Assembly (NCBI GenBank): GCA_963989245.1
Contig: OZ022340.1
Location: 44,462,025-44,526,024 of the forward strand
Reading direction: 5' to 3'
DNA from: Nansenia antarctica
Taxonomy: Eukaryota; Chordata; Actinopteri; Argentiniformes; Microstomatidae
Length of the DNA stretch: 64,000 nt
Shown piece by piece: positions 42,353-51,900 of the stretch (position 1 is the stretch's first letter; each line of letters begins with the position of its first letter). The position numbers and the translations under genes are program-made. The notes under the pieces were generated by a model. It was not told the origin of the DNA. It worked only from the letters and a program-made list of their open reading frames with translations, and searched no databases.

Positions 42353-42606
42353 ACCTCGAACAAACCCCCTCCTTGTCAACGCCCACTGACGTCACTGACA
42401 AGTCAATCCGTTTTCGTTTTCAAAAGGAAAATCGAAATGACAAAACATACACGTGATCATCTCTGTTCTTGTTTATGTTCTGGAAATAGAAAATCAACTG
42501 CTGTTATACTCACGCCATCTTCGGTTTCAAAAGGAATATCGAGCTGATAAGTCAATCCGTTTTCGTTTTCAAAAGGAATATCGAACTGACAATATTTACA
42601 CGGACC

Positions 42607-42951
42607 GTAGGGCACTCTTCTTAATAAAATGTACAGCCTTTACAACAGTGTCCATAACATCGGCAAACTCAGCACTCATTTCTTTAGCGGCGAGGGATTC
42701 TCTGTGCAGCATGCAGTGAGTCCACATCACTTTGGGGGCGACTTTTCTGACAAGCGCCATCAGTCCACTCTTTTGCCCAGTCATAGCGCGCGCACCGTCG
42801 GTACACACCGCGACACACTTTGCCCAACGTACGTCATTTTCACCGAAAAAGTCATCAATCACTTTGAAAATTTCAGCACTTGTTGTGCGTTCAGGAAGCT
42901 TCTTACAAAACAAGAACTCTTCACACATTTCGTCTTGGTCAACAAAGCGCA
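42607..42951 (-). pseudogene. hAT transposase, second segment (catalytic middle)
   Basis: Reads RFVDQDEMCEEFLFCKKLPE, TTSAEIFKVIDDFFGEND, KCVAVCTDGARAMTGQKSGL and WTHCMLHRESLAAKEMSAEF. CTDGA contains the second catalytic Asp, and the CMLHRE block is a hallmark of BED-type hAT transposases. It continues the 49887-50110 segment once the retrovirus is removed. Confidence 0.9.
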
Positions 42952-43135
42952 TGTTGTATATTTCCCTACCTGTTGGCTACTAAAATGAAGAATAGTTATT
43001 GAGCAGGTTAAGACCATTTATTCAAAATACAAAAGTATACAGATATCAAAGCTGGATTCTGGTCTGGCCTGGTAAAGAGAGAAAGAGAGAGGGAGAGAGC
43101 GAGAGAGAGAGACAGAAAGAAGCTGCCTGGTCAAT

Positions 43136-43211
<76 letters not shown>
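42952..43211 (-). repeat. 3' LTR remnant of the retrovirus
   Basis: Matches the first 190 or so bases of 49235-49886 and then enters a pure (GA)n run (43139-43211). The U3 part is missing; a deletion probably used the GA runs shared by the LTR and the internal region. Confidence 0.8.
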
Positions 43212-43215
<4 letters not shown>

Positions 43216-43796
43216 CTATGCATAGTCTTTAATCTTTTCCTAACTGGTCGTCGTCCGTCAGTGTCATTCAGGTTCAGGCAGTCGTCTGGTCCCCTCCCAC
43301 GCTGATCAAGGTCTGGGGAGTCGCCCTCAGCATCATCTGAAGCATGATGCGGGCACTCGCCAGCATCCCCAGTAGCACAGGTGTCCAGGCTTTGGACACT
43401 CCCAGGCTGGACCTCCAGACTGTCAACACTCTCTGCTTTGTTGGTTTCTGGTTCATTGGCATCTGGACAGCTTTCCACTGTCCCCTCGGTTTCAGGCATT
43501 GCCGGTAATGTCACTGGCTGTAACTCTGGCATTGCCACTGGCAATTCCACTGGCATTGCCACTGGCTCTGGCAACACCACAGCATCTCCTCGTAGCTCCT
43601 CCTTCTCAGGTTCTCTGGGAACCTCGGCACCTGTTGACACAACATCCTGCCTACTCTGTACATCCACCCCCCTGTCCACCACCCGTGACCGAATTGGGGT
43701 AGGGATATGCCCGGACACCACTGGTGTACCCACTCTGATGTTGTTTCTCCAACATACCCCACATTGACCTAAAGCATGGTCAATCTGTTCCATCAA
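43131..43796 (-). pseudogene. Retroviral 3' region remnant, acidic Pro-rich ORF
   Basis: Starts with DHALGQCGVCWRNN, a Cys-pair segment resembling part of an integrase zinc region, then a Pro/Glu/Ser-rich stretch of low conservation, and ends in a basic motif RRPVRKRLKT before the (GA)n microsatellite, which yields a spurious Ser-Leu tail. No transmembrane envelope features were seen. Function not recognised. Confidence 0.4.
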
Positions 43797-43848
43797 ATAT
43801 GGACTCCAAAACCCATATTCCTTGGTGATCTTGCGTCTTACCTCCCCC

Positions 43849-44931
43849 CTAGCCTAACATGCCTAATAAATCTGAGGGTGCTACAACCAACCCCTCATGA
43901 TTCCTCCATAGACCTGTGTCATCCTGACTTGCCCCCCTTGCTAGCCAAACGTTCTTGTCTAACGTAGTTGCTCTACTCTGTAACATCAATAAATCCTCAA
44001 GTGTGACCATGCCCTGTAATTGCACTTCATGTGCGACCAGAAGAACTTTACCTGCCTTGTCTGCTCCTGTGATAGCTTTGGCTGCATCATCTGCAGCCCT
44101 GTTACCTTGTGTGACGTGATGTGATGAGTCAGAGCTGTGTGCGGCACACTTCACTATGGCTAATTCCTTTGGCTTCATCATGGCTTGTAACAGCTTCATG
44201 ATCTGTGCGTGGTGCTGTATAGGCGTACCATCAGTTCTCTTAAAACCCCGCCCCCTCCATACAGCTCCATTAAAATGACACACATTATGTGCATAGGCAG
44301 AGTCGGTGTACACTGTCACTCTCCGTCCGGTTCCCAAGTTGCATGCTTCTGTGAGGGCAATCAACTCAGCCAACTGAGCTGAGCAAGGCTGAGGAACTGC
44401 CTCAGCCTGTTCCACAATAAACTTTGAATTTTGTGCTTTAACTAAGGAATACCCAGCGCACAAAGTTTCTCCTACCCGGTAACAAGACCCATCAACCCAA
44501 TATTCTATATCAGCTCCCTTTAAAGGCAAAGCTTGTAGGTCTGTTCTATGCTTAAACACTCTGGCTGTCGATGGAATCTGAGTCAACAGCACATGAGGAA
44601 CTTCAGTTGGGTAGCTGACGACCACCTCATTCACAGCATGTAGGTCATGTACCAGACGATATGAACCATCAGGTTTCTTCACTGGCAGAAGAGGTGTGTT
44701 ACTTAACGGATTTGCCCACGGGTCTGCTGGCACATTCTGCATAATTTCCTCTCTGAGGTCTCTTTCCGCTTGTACAGGAAGGATTGGCTTGTTCATTAGC
44801 TTCTCAGTGTGTGGATGTCCCATTCCTTGAGCAGAGATCATCAGTTTTGTAAACTGTCCATCACTGCTCCTCCAGATAGCAGGGTTTTCTTTTGTTGTTA
44901 CAAATCTGGCCTTTTCTGAGTCTGCCATCAT
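43849..44931 (-). pseudogene. Retroviral pol remnant: RT start, RNase H, integrase start
   Basis: The RT N-terminus (KPDGSYRLVHDLHAVNEV) is followed directly, after a deletion that removed the YxDD palm, by the RT/RNase H connection and a full RNase H domain (EYWVDGSC, AQLAELIAL, TVYTDSAYA, SSHHVTQGNRAADDAAK). A short integrase N-terminal piece follows and ends at a stop. It cannot make reverse transcriptase. The RNase H acidic residues are preserved. Confidence 0.85.
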
Positions 44932-44937
44932 TGCCCC

Positions 44938-45576
44938 TCAATGCTTCTGCTCATAGTGTTCAGATATCATAAGTGTCACATGTGGGATGCTACCCTCAAC
45001 CTTATGCTCCTGATCTAGATAAGTGTCACTGTTTATTTTCATAGCCACTCCCTGAGGGCCTAGGATTATACAACTTGTGCTAAGCTGTACCTGTTTTGGC
45101 TGATGGTTCAGCCACTCATCTGGGCTTGCGTCTGCAGCATTTCTAAAATACTGGAGTGTACAATGCAATGGTTCAGTAGGCCTTCTGGCCCCTGACATGT
45201 TTGCCAGGATGTAATTGTCCCACATCCTTGCTGGTTCCATTAGGTCTGGGCTAAGCCCTCCCACCCAATACACCATGGATGCGTTGTTGTCCATCATGAC
45301 AGACAGCTGTCTGTTTTCTGATGGCACCGTCACCTGACAGCCGTCAGGTGTGCATTTCACTGTACAGTTCAATTGGCATAGAGCATCTCTCCCTAGCAGC
45401 CCTGTTGGCGTGTGTTCTGTCACAAGTATTGACAGAGTTGCTCTCTGTCCCTTGTACTCTAAGTCTACAAGCTCAGTTGTAGGAATCAGCTGTTTAATTC
45501 CCTCAAATCCGATTGTCTTCACATATTTTCCAGACATAGGAAGGTGCGTGGCGTCTTCAGGCTTCTTTGTCACCAC
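44938..45576 (-). pseudogene. Retroviral protease region, active site lost
   Basis: The C-terminal retropepsin hallmark is visible as GLLGRDALCQLNC, preceded by the flap-side strand YKGQRATLSILV. The D-T/S-G active-site segment expected upstream of about 45540 is absent. The ORF continues about 120 codons beyond the protease into an unassigned region before pol. Confidence 0.7.
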
Positions 45577-45612
45577 CAGCTGGCACCTCCCACTCGGATC
45601 TTCTGGGCACCC

Positions 45613-47359
45613 CTATAGGCCAGCTGCTGGGCCTCCGTAAGGGTTAATCACTCCTGGAGCAGGTGTAGCAGGAGGCCAATATCCTCCTCCTTGGCTCCCC
45701 CCTGCGCCCCCTTGGGGCCTGTTGTAGCAGGTACGGGCTAGATGTCCATACTGGCCGCATTGGTAACATGGTCCTAGAATCTTCCTCCCTGCTGCTGTCC
45801 ATCCCACTGGTGGTGGTCCTTGGCCAGGCTGTGTGTATGGCTGGTATGGAACCGCTTGCACCCCTGGTGGCCCTTGTGGGTATGGCTGGTAAGTAGCAGG
45901 ATACCCCCCTTGTGGCCCCTGTGAGTAGGACTGGTAAGTAGCAGTCTGCACTCCAGGTGGCTGTTGCTGTGGCTGAGATGGGACCTGTAGAGCTAAAGCC
46001 TGCACTCCCTCTATGTTCCTCTTGCTTTCAGTCAATTGCACATGAGTCAATATTCTGAGTGACTCTTCGTCTTGTGTCTTCTGTATCTGAATATTCTTTC
46101 GATATAACTCAACTTGATGAGCTACGTGGTCTATATAAACAGCCTTGTTCATGTGTCGTAGCCCCACCACTTCTGCTAGCTTATCCTTAACTGGGGTAGG
46201 AAGACCTTCTTGTACTTTTTCCCTGATCATGGCTTTTTCTAACGGATTATCTTCAGCGTCCTTCCCTGTCACACTTCTCCATTGAGAGTGCACACGGGCA
46301 ACAAATCCCCTGGGGTTCTCATCTCCCCCCTAGTGGCTTCACAATGATATTGTCTGGGTGAACGTGAGTAGGGTAAGTCTCTCTGATTGCCTTCCACAGC
46401 CTGCCTCTGTTTGCTGCGAAGAGCTCTGGATCATAAACTGATGTATTGATATATCTATGAAGTCCTGCCTTCATCAATATGTCCTGCATGATGTCCAATC
46501 CTGTAATTGTAGCTAAGAGTCTTTTCAGGTCTCCCATCGCTGCTTGCGTTCCTGTCAGTCTCACGTCCACCTCAGTAGTCCACGGGTGTCCTCCATCCTC
46601 CAGAACGGGGAGTTTCTCTATCACTTCAGATAGATCTGTATGATTCCAAGGATGATATTCTATCTTGTTACCCCGAATCAGCACTGGACAGTTCTTTCAT
46701 GTATTTGATGACATTCGATGACAATCTTCCTCTTCCTCCCTTTCCCGTTGCTCCTTCAGCCGTCTGTGGTGTCTTTCTTCCTCTCTTTCCGCTTTCTCTT
46801 GGCGTTTCCTCCCACCTTTCTTTTCGGCTGTGGCTATCATCTTCCTGACCTGAGCGTTGTAGCCTTCATCTGCATTGTCGTCATCACTTGAGTCCTCACT
46901 GCCATCTTCGCTGTCATCTTCTTTGTCACTCTTGTCCTCCCCTTTTCCCCTTGGCTCCTTCTTCTTCTTCTGGGAATTGTCCTCCAGTGCCTTAGCATAT
47001 GGAGGGGGACTGAAGACTGGACACATGTTTGTGAATGGAATGTTCAATTTCTCCTCAAGTGTTTTGGCAAATTCATTTTTCTTTTCCGTTCCCATTTGTG
47101 CTGTTTTCTCATTCCAAGCTAATGCTATTTTCTGCCCCTCTACCTTAAATAGCTTTAAAATAGCTAACTCTAACCTGCGTTTTTCTGATCTATTCTTTGC
47201 CTTTTTCTGGTTTGCTTTATAGGTTTTAATAAGTACCTCTAAAGTTGCAATAACTAGTAAGTCGAAGGTGCCCTCTTTCGGCCACGGCTGTTCAATGTCT
47301 GCCCAACGACTATTCCATTTGCTTGATATTCTGCTAATTACCGTAACAAGAGGATTCAT
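45613..47359 (-). pseudogene. Retroviral gag, three frame-broken segments
   Basis: Segment 47359-46697 is a matrix-like start (MNPLVTVISRISSKWNSRWA) with a PPPY late-domain motif near residue 120 and a charged Lys/Glu/Asp-rich tail. Segment 46684-46319 is a capsid N-terminal part. Segment 46293-45613 holds the capsid C-terminal part (HSQWRSVTGKDAEDNPLEKA), a Gln/Pro/Tyr-rich repeat zone (QTATYQSYSQGPQGGY and relatives) and a nucleocapsid CCHC knuckle CYQCGQYGHLARTC. Frameshifts or stops separate the segments near 46690 and 46310. Confidence 0.82.
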
Positions 47360-49213
47360 TTTTTTCTACTATAGCCATGGGAGACAGACAGCATGCTACT
47401 ATTTTCACTGATAATCTTTAACATCTTACTTGAATCTGCCCCCATCTTAAGTTGATTGATTTCTACTGCTCAATATGCTGAAAATATTCTATATGAGATA
47501 AGGTGTACTTTTCTTACAACCCACTTTCCTTATTGCCTCGTTTGCTAAACAAATGCTAGTCCAATTTAACTGTGTCAACTGTCCACACAGAACACTACAA
47601 TTCAGAACAACGGATTTGCCTCTTATGTATGTCAGTGTAGTATTAACTTAAATCTAATCTCTGTGTAAGTACTTTATACTTAAATGTTTTTCCTAATTGT
47701 TTATGAATATATGTCACTTAATTACTCATTCAATACTAATTACAGTTCTGGTCAACACAATTATTTTACCACAAAGGCTGGTCAACACCTAAGTATTCAC
47801 TGATTTACAAAAACCCTTTTACTGCTCAACTATCAAATATGTACTATTCTGCTATTCCTTAATCAAAAGCTGTTATCAAAATATCAAACAAAAGAATGGT
47901 TATTCAGAATGTTTTTCATTAGACAGTCACAGACATTGATCAAATCTGTGGAATCAATCAATTGTTTTGTGAAACAGACAATGAATGATCTGAATTGTTA
48001 TTTTAACCAATTAGTAATTAAACAAGTAATGTAATATTCAACAGTCATTTACAAACATCAATCTATGAATGTAAAGGATTATTTCGTCAACATTCTTCAA
48101 GCAGGCACAGAGCCGTTTTATTGGGGGTCATAAATCTCCTGCTGTGACACTGCTGTGACTCTGCTCAGGGAGAGCAGCCCTGTCTCACGCATGAATGGCC
48201 TCTTTTCCTTTGAATCTATCAAAAGCTCACAATCTATCTTTTACTTCTAACAAACAATGCTTAAACTTTCGTGATTCAGCGATCACAACCTTATCACAGG
48301 GCGGGGTTGAAATTAAAAGTATGGGTATTCTATGTGAATGAATTTATCTTTATCTGTAAGAGATGAGTAATGAAATCCATCAAATTCAGCTCCCCTTTTT
48401 CTCGGAGCTTGAATGAATGAGTATGTGTGTGAGCGGACGCTCGTGCGTGTGTGTGAACGCGCCTCTATTTGAAAATGGAGAGGAGAGAAGAAAAAAAAAG
48501 GAGGGGGGCTCCTTTGCCTTTGTCCTCTGGGGAAAACCGCGCCTGTGAGATTTAAACTTTACACCATACTTTGCTTTCCACAATAATGTTATTTTCCACA
48601 ACACAACAATTTCACGATTATCTTTCAATGCAGTTAAACTATTAGTTACCAAACCAAATCTCATTCAAATACTCTACAATGCATATGCTTTTCACTGTTT
48701 CTCTTCCAAGAGAAGTCTAGGCCTCTGTGTGTGTCCGCGCGTGCCCTTTCTCAAGGACAATGGACAATGGATTCTCAAAATACTTGTAGGTCACAGTTTT
48801 TAAAGATTTGATTTCTTAATCTACTACAATAATGCTCTTTCTTACAAAATAGACTTCACAGTCCAATTACACTTTATCAAATTAGGAATACTTATTCCAT
48901 AAACACAATTTTACACACACACACGATATTCCATAATACTCTACTCAAATCACATTTCCTTACCATCAAATGACTATATTTACAAAAACGGACTTCGTAA
49001 TCCGGCTCTCACCAACCCCATTTTATTAAAGATTATGAAAGATTTGTTTCTATTCCAACAAGATTACTTATTAAAAGATTCTTTAGCCTCAAAGAAATGT
49101 TTGAAAATCACAGCTATTGCGCACGGTTTAAAGAGAAAATAGCGCTTTTTAATTTTTTATTCCTTTACCTGTTTCCAGCTGGATTCTTCAAACTCAGATT
49201 TCCTCTTATAGGC
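47360..49213 (-). other. Retroviral leader between primer site and gag
   Basis: About 1.85 kb with no convincing coding; short ORFs only. Unusually long for a leader and AT-rich, so it may contain an unrecognised insertion or a decayed extra gene. Confidence 0.5.
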
Positions 49214-49231
49214 CTCCTGGCTGGCTCGCCA
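49214..49231 (-). promoter_or_regulatory. Retroviral primer binding site for tRNA-Arg
   Basis: On minus it reads TGGCGAGCCAGCCAGGAG, 18 bases complementary to the 3' end (with CCA) of vertebrate tRNA-Arg(ACG). It starts three bases inside the 5' LTR boundary. The tRNA match is from memory of the tRNA sequence. Confidence 0.75.
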
Positions 49232-49234
49232 TCT

Positions 49235-49356
49235 TGCTGTATATTTCCCTACCTGTTGGCTACTAAAATGAAGAATAGTTATTGAGCAGGTTAAGACCAT
49301 TTATTCAAAATACAAAAGTATACAGATATCAAAGCTGGATTCTGGTCTGGCCTGGT

Positions 49357-49444
<88 letters not shown>

Positions 49445-49486
49445 CGAGAGAGAGAGAGAGAGACAGAAAGAAGCTGCCTGGTCAAT

Positions 49487-49528
<42 letters not shown>

Positions 49529-49886
49529 GCTGCGTGTTCCAGAGGTGAGAGAGAAGAGAGAGGGGGAGGGGGACAGAGAGAGACAGAGAGCAGCTGCTTG
49601 GTCAAGCTGAGAGGGGTGCAGGAATCAGAGAGCGCCCCCCTTGGGCCCCACACCCTTATTTATACACAGTATGCAAATACAGTCACAGGCAATGGCCTAT
49701 CACCTTCACTGTAGAGATGGTCAAGATGTGAAAGGGGAGAGCCCAATATGATGTCACCTGGCCCTAAGTCAAGGGGCAGGTCACAGACCACAAGAGCCAT
49801 TCCACAACACTCTCCCACAGCATACATACAGGCCCATTATTATACAATCCATACATCTGTGTGTGTTTAAGTAGAAATATACTACA
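49235..49886 (-). repeat. 5' LTR of the endogenous retrovirus
   Basis: 652 bp, TGTAGTATATTTC... to ...ATATACAGCA on minus. A TATA box (TATAAATA on minus, 49657-49664) lies mid-LTR. Long (GA)n tracts (49361-49440, 49490-49520) lie downstream of it in the presumed R/U5. Confidence 0.85.
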
Positions 49887-50562
49887 CGCACAAATGCCAA
49901 GAGCTGTGCGTCTTTGGAGATGTCCACTGATTCATCCAATTGGAGTGCAAATGCCTCCGCCGTTTGTAATTTCTCAATTAACTGCACCCTCACATCCGAT
50001 GCCATTTCACCAATTCGCCGAGCAATTGTTGTGTCTGACAATGGGATAGTCTTCAACTTTTCTGCATATCCATCATTCCCAAACATGGTCTTGCACATAT
50101 CAGTGGCCGCAGGCAATATCAAATCTTCTGCAATGGCTTTTTACACTGGGCAACGCGAAGAGCAACTTGATATGAGGCTTTCAAAGCAAGCTCACCGACT
50201 TTCGCAGATGTTCTTATCATTGTCTGTTGGCCTTGGAGAGAGTGCAGACGAGCCTGAAAGTAGTCCAGTGCTCTATCTTGTAAGTGGCCATGATTCGTCT
50301 CCAAGTGTCGTTGCAGCTTTGATGGCTTCATGCTTTCGTTTGAGAGCGTCGCCGCACAAACAACACACACCGGCAATTCCACTCCTTCGGTTTCTTTGAA
50401 AGTAAATCCAAACTTTAGGTACACTTCTGAATATTTTCGGGACTTTTCTCTTTTGCGTTTATCTGCCCCTGGGGCAGGCGCTGCTGGGGCCGAGGTGGAA
50501 GGAGTAGGCCTAGCCGTTGGATCTCGAGCTCGAGGTCTCGTTACTGTTACAAATGTATCCAT
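49887..50562 (-). pseudogene. hAT transposase N-terminus with BED zinc finger
   Basis: Begins at ATG 50562 with a Thr/Pro-rich leader, then KYSEVYLKFGFTFKETEGVE and the BED finger: VCVVCAATLSNESMKPSKLQ and RHLETNHGHL (C-x2-C...H-x4-H). A stop after KKPLQKI near 50119 and a shift lead into the next frame at about 50122, which reads LPAATDMCKTMFGNDGYAEK, LSDTTIARRIGEMASDV and LQLDESVDISKDAQLLAFVR, ending at the retrovirus. LDES holds the first catalytic Asp. Confidence 0.88.
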
Positions 50563-51103
50563 CCTGCTTCACTAATTAATAGTAGTAACTAATAATGTGA
50601 AGTTATAATATAATGATTGGACTCGGACAACTTGCGCACGTTTAACTCAACCAGTTTAATCAACACTCAGCTTCAACAGTGCCTCGGGTCATTACCCATA
50701 ATGCAAATAGTAAATAGTACATTTTTATTGTAAATAGTTTTTTGTCAAAAGTAGCTTATTATTGCCTAGTAATGCTTGTAGTTTACTCAATATAACTTTT
50801 GTTATATTTTTTAATTGTCACAAATTATTTTGGTGAAAATTGTAAATTATTCTGAAAACATTTGGCGGACCCCCTGCAGTACCTCTGCGGACCCCCTAGG
50901 GGTCGCGGACCCCCGGTTGAAGACCACTGTGTTAAAGGATTAAAAATAACTCATTTGAATATTAGGAGTCTGGTGCCCAAAATTGACTTACTTCGTGCTT
51001 GGGTATCCATACATAAGCCTAACATCATCACCCTATCTGAAACATGGCTCATCAGTAGCATCGCAGATAACAAAATAAACCTAATAAATGATGTTCTATA
51101 TAC

Positions 51104-51900
51104 TGTTATGGTAGCACTAGCAAAAGAGTCAAGTGTGGCAGAACCCCAGAACAGACGGACACAAGAGGCAAATTAATAATAAAAGGATTTATTAAAATGA
51201 TGGACAAAAGAATAACCCTACTCTAACGGGGCCTAAGTGGGGGGAATGTGTGGATGCCAGAGAACTGGATAATGTAAATGAGGTGTGAGTGGAACTGTAC
51301 TCTATGTGTCTGGGTGTGTGTGTCTAGCGTGCAAAACTAGTGTGGTGTAGATATGTAGATGAGTGAAGTGTTGAAATATGTGCGTGTACTAACCAGTCCA
51401 GAGCAGAGAGGGGGAATAGTCGGCAGGCAGGCAGACGGGGGGGGTTAGGCAGGAGGAGTAGGCGGCAGGCAGGCAGGGGTTTAGGCAGGAGGAGTAGGCG
51501 GTAGGCAGGCAGGGGCATAGGCAGGAGGGGTGGTCGTTAGGCAGGCAGGGACATAGGCAGGAGACGTAGTCGATAGGCAGGCAGGAGGTCTAGGCAGGGG
51601 GAGGCAGGTTCCTTTGGGGAGCGAGGATCAACAAAGAAAACAACTACGGTTAGCAAAATAACAAAACAAACAAAACTCTGAAGAGAAACTACTTGAACGA
51701 GAAGAGAACACAGGGAGAGCCAAACTACTAACCACATGGGTCAAAATAATCAAGCGTCGGAGGAAGGTCTCTGGGGCTTCTTATAGGGCTGCCTCCTCCT
51801 GAGTTGATAGCTGGACCCAGCTGTCTCCACTTGAGCCTGATGAGGCTCAACGAGCGCCAACGAGGCAGGAGGGGGCGGAGCCGATGAGGGATTCACAACA
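51104..51900 (-). repeat. 3' LTR of the chromovirus
   Basis: 797 bp, TGTTATGG...ATTCACAACA on plus. It has a ggcaggcaggggnnnaggcagg minisatellite (51428-51600). The last 50 codons of pol extend into it. Confidence 0.97.

Larger units (their letters stand above)
38699..42606. mobile_element. Unclassified transposon with about 0.5-kb inverted arms
   Basis: The ends ggtccgtgtaaatattgtca (38699) and its inverse at 42606 begin long arms, left to about 39205. The right arm, after removing a MITE (40968-41606) and extra tandem copies, runs to about 40940. Each arm holds three spaced copies of ttccttttgaaaacgaaaac near the tip. The 1.7-kb core includes a RING-like minus ORF. The flanks are hAT transposase codons, but about 90 bp of hAT is missing between them and no TSD was found. 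I cannot assign a superfamily. Confidence 0.72.
42952..49886 (-). mobile_element. Endogenous retrovirus, degraded provirus
   Basis: Minus-strand provirus. The 5' LTR is 49235-49886 and a shortened 3' LTR is 42952-43211; both end in the tgtatatttccctacctgtt segment next to the boundary. A 4-bp TSD (cgca, plus) lies at 42948-42951 and 49887-49890. Inside, gag, protease and pol remnants follow the retroviral order. Protease lacks its active site, most of the RT and integrase are deleted, and no envelope was recognised. It interrupts a hAT transposase codon run, so it is younger than that hAT. Wording of pol resembles NYNRIN-like/gamma-type elements of fish. Confidence 0.85.
29426..50929 (-). mobile_element. 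BED-type hAT transposon exploded to 21.5 kb by later insertions
   Basis: Ends caggggtcttcaacc (left) and, reverse-complemented, cagtggtcttcaaccggggg (right) match the small hAT at 8853-10158. The 8-bp TSD TGTTAAAG is at 29418-29425 and 50930-50937. Transposase pieces on the minus strand occur in the correct order from right to left: 49887-50562, 42607-42951, 38262-38698. The gaps are a retrovirus (42952-49886), a long-TIR element (38699-42606) and an LTR-like plus hAT block (29563-38261). The C-terminal dimerisation region is missing, so it is dead. Confidence 0.92.

Noticed and set aside
43131..43212. Long Ser-Leu tail of a minus ORF
   Set aside because: It is the translated (GA)n microsatellite; only the part above about 43215 has normal composition.
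49282..49653. Arg-Glu and Ser-Leu ORFs on both strands
   Set aside because: Translated (GA)n tract inside the retroviral LTR.
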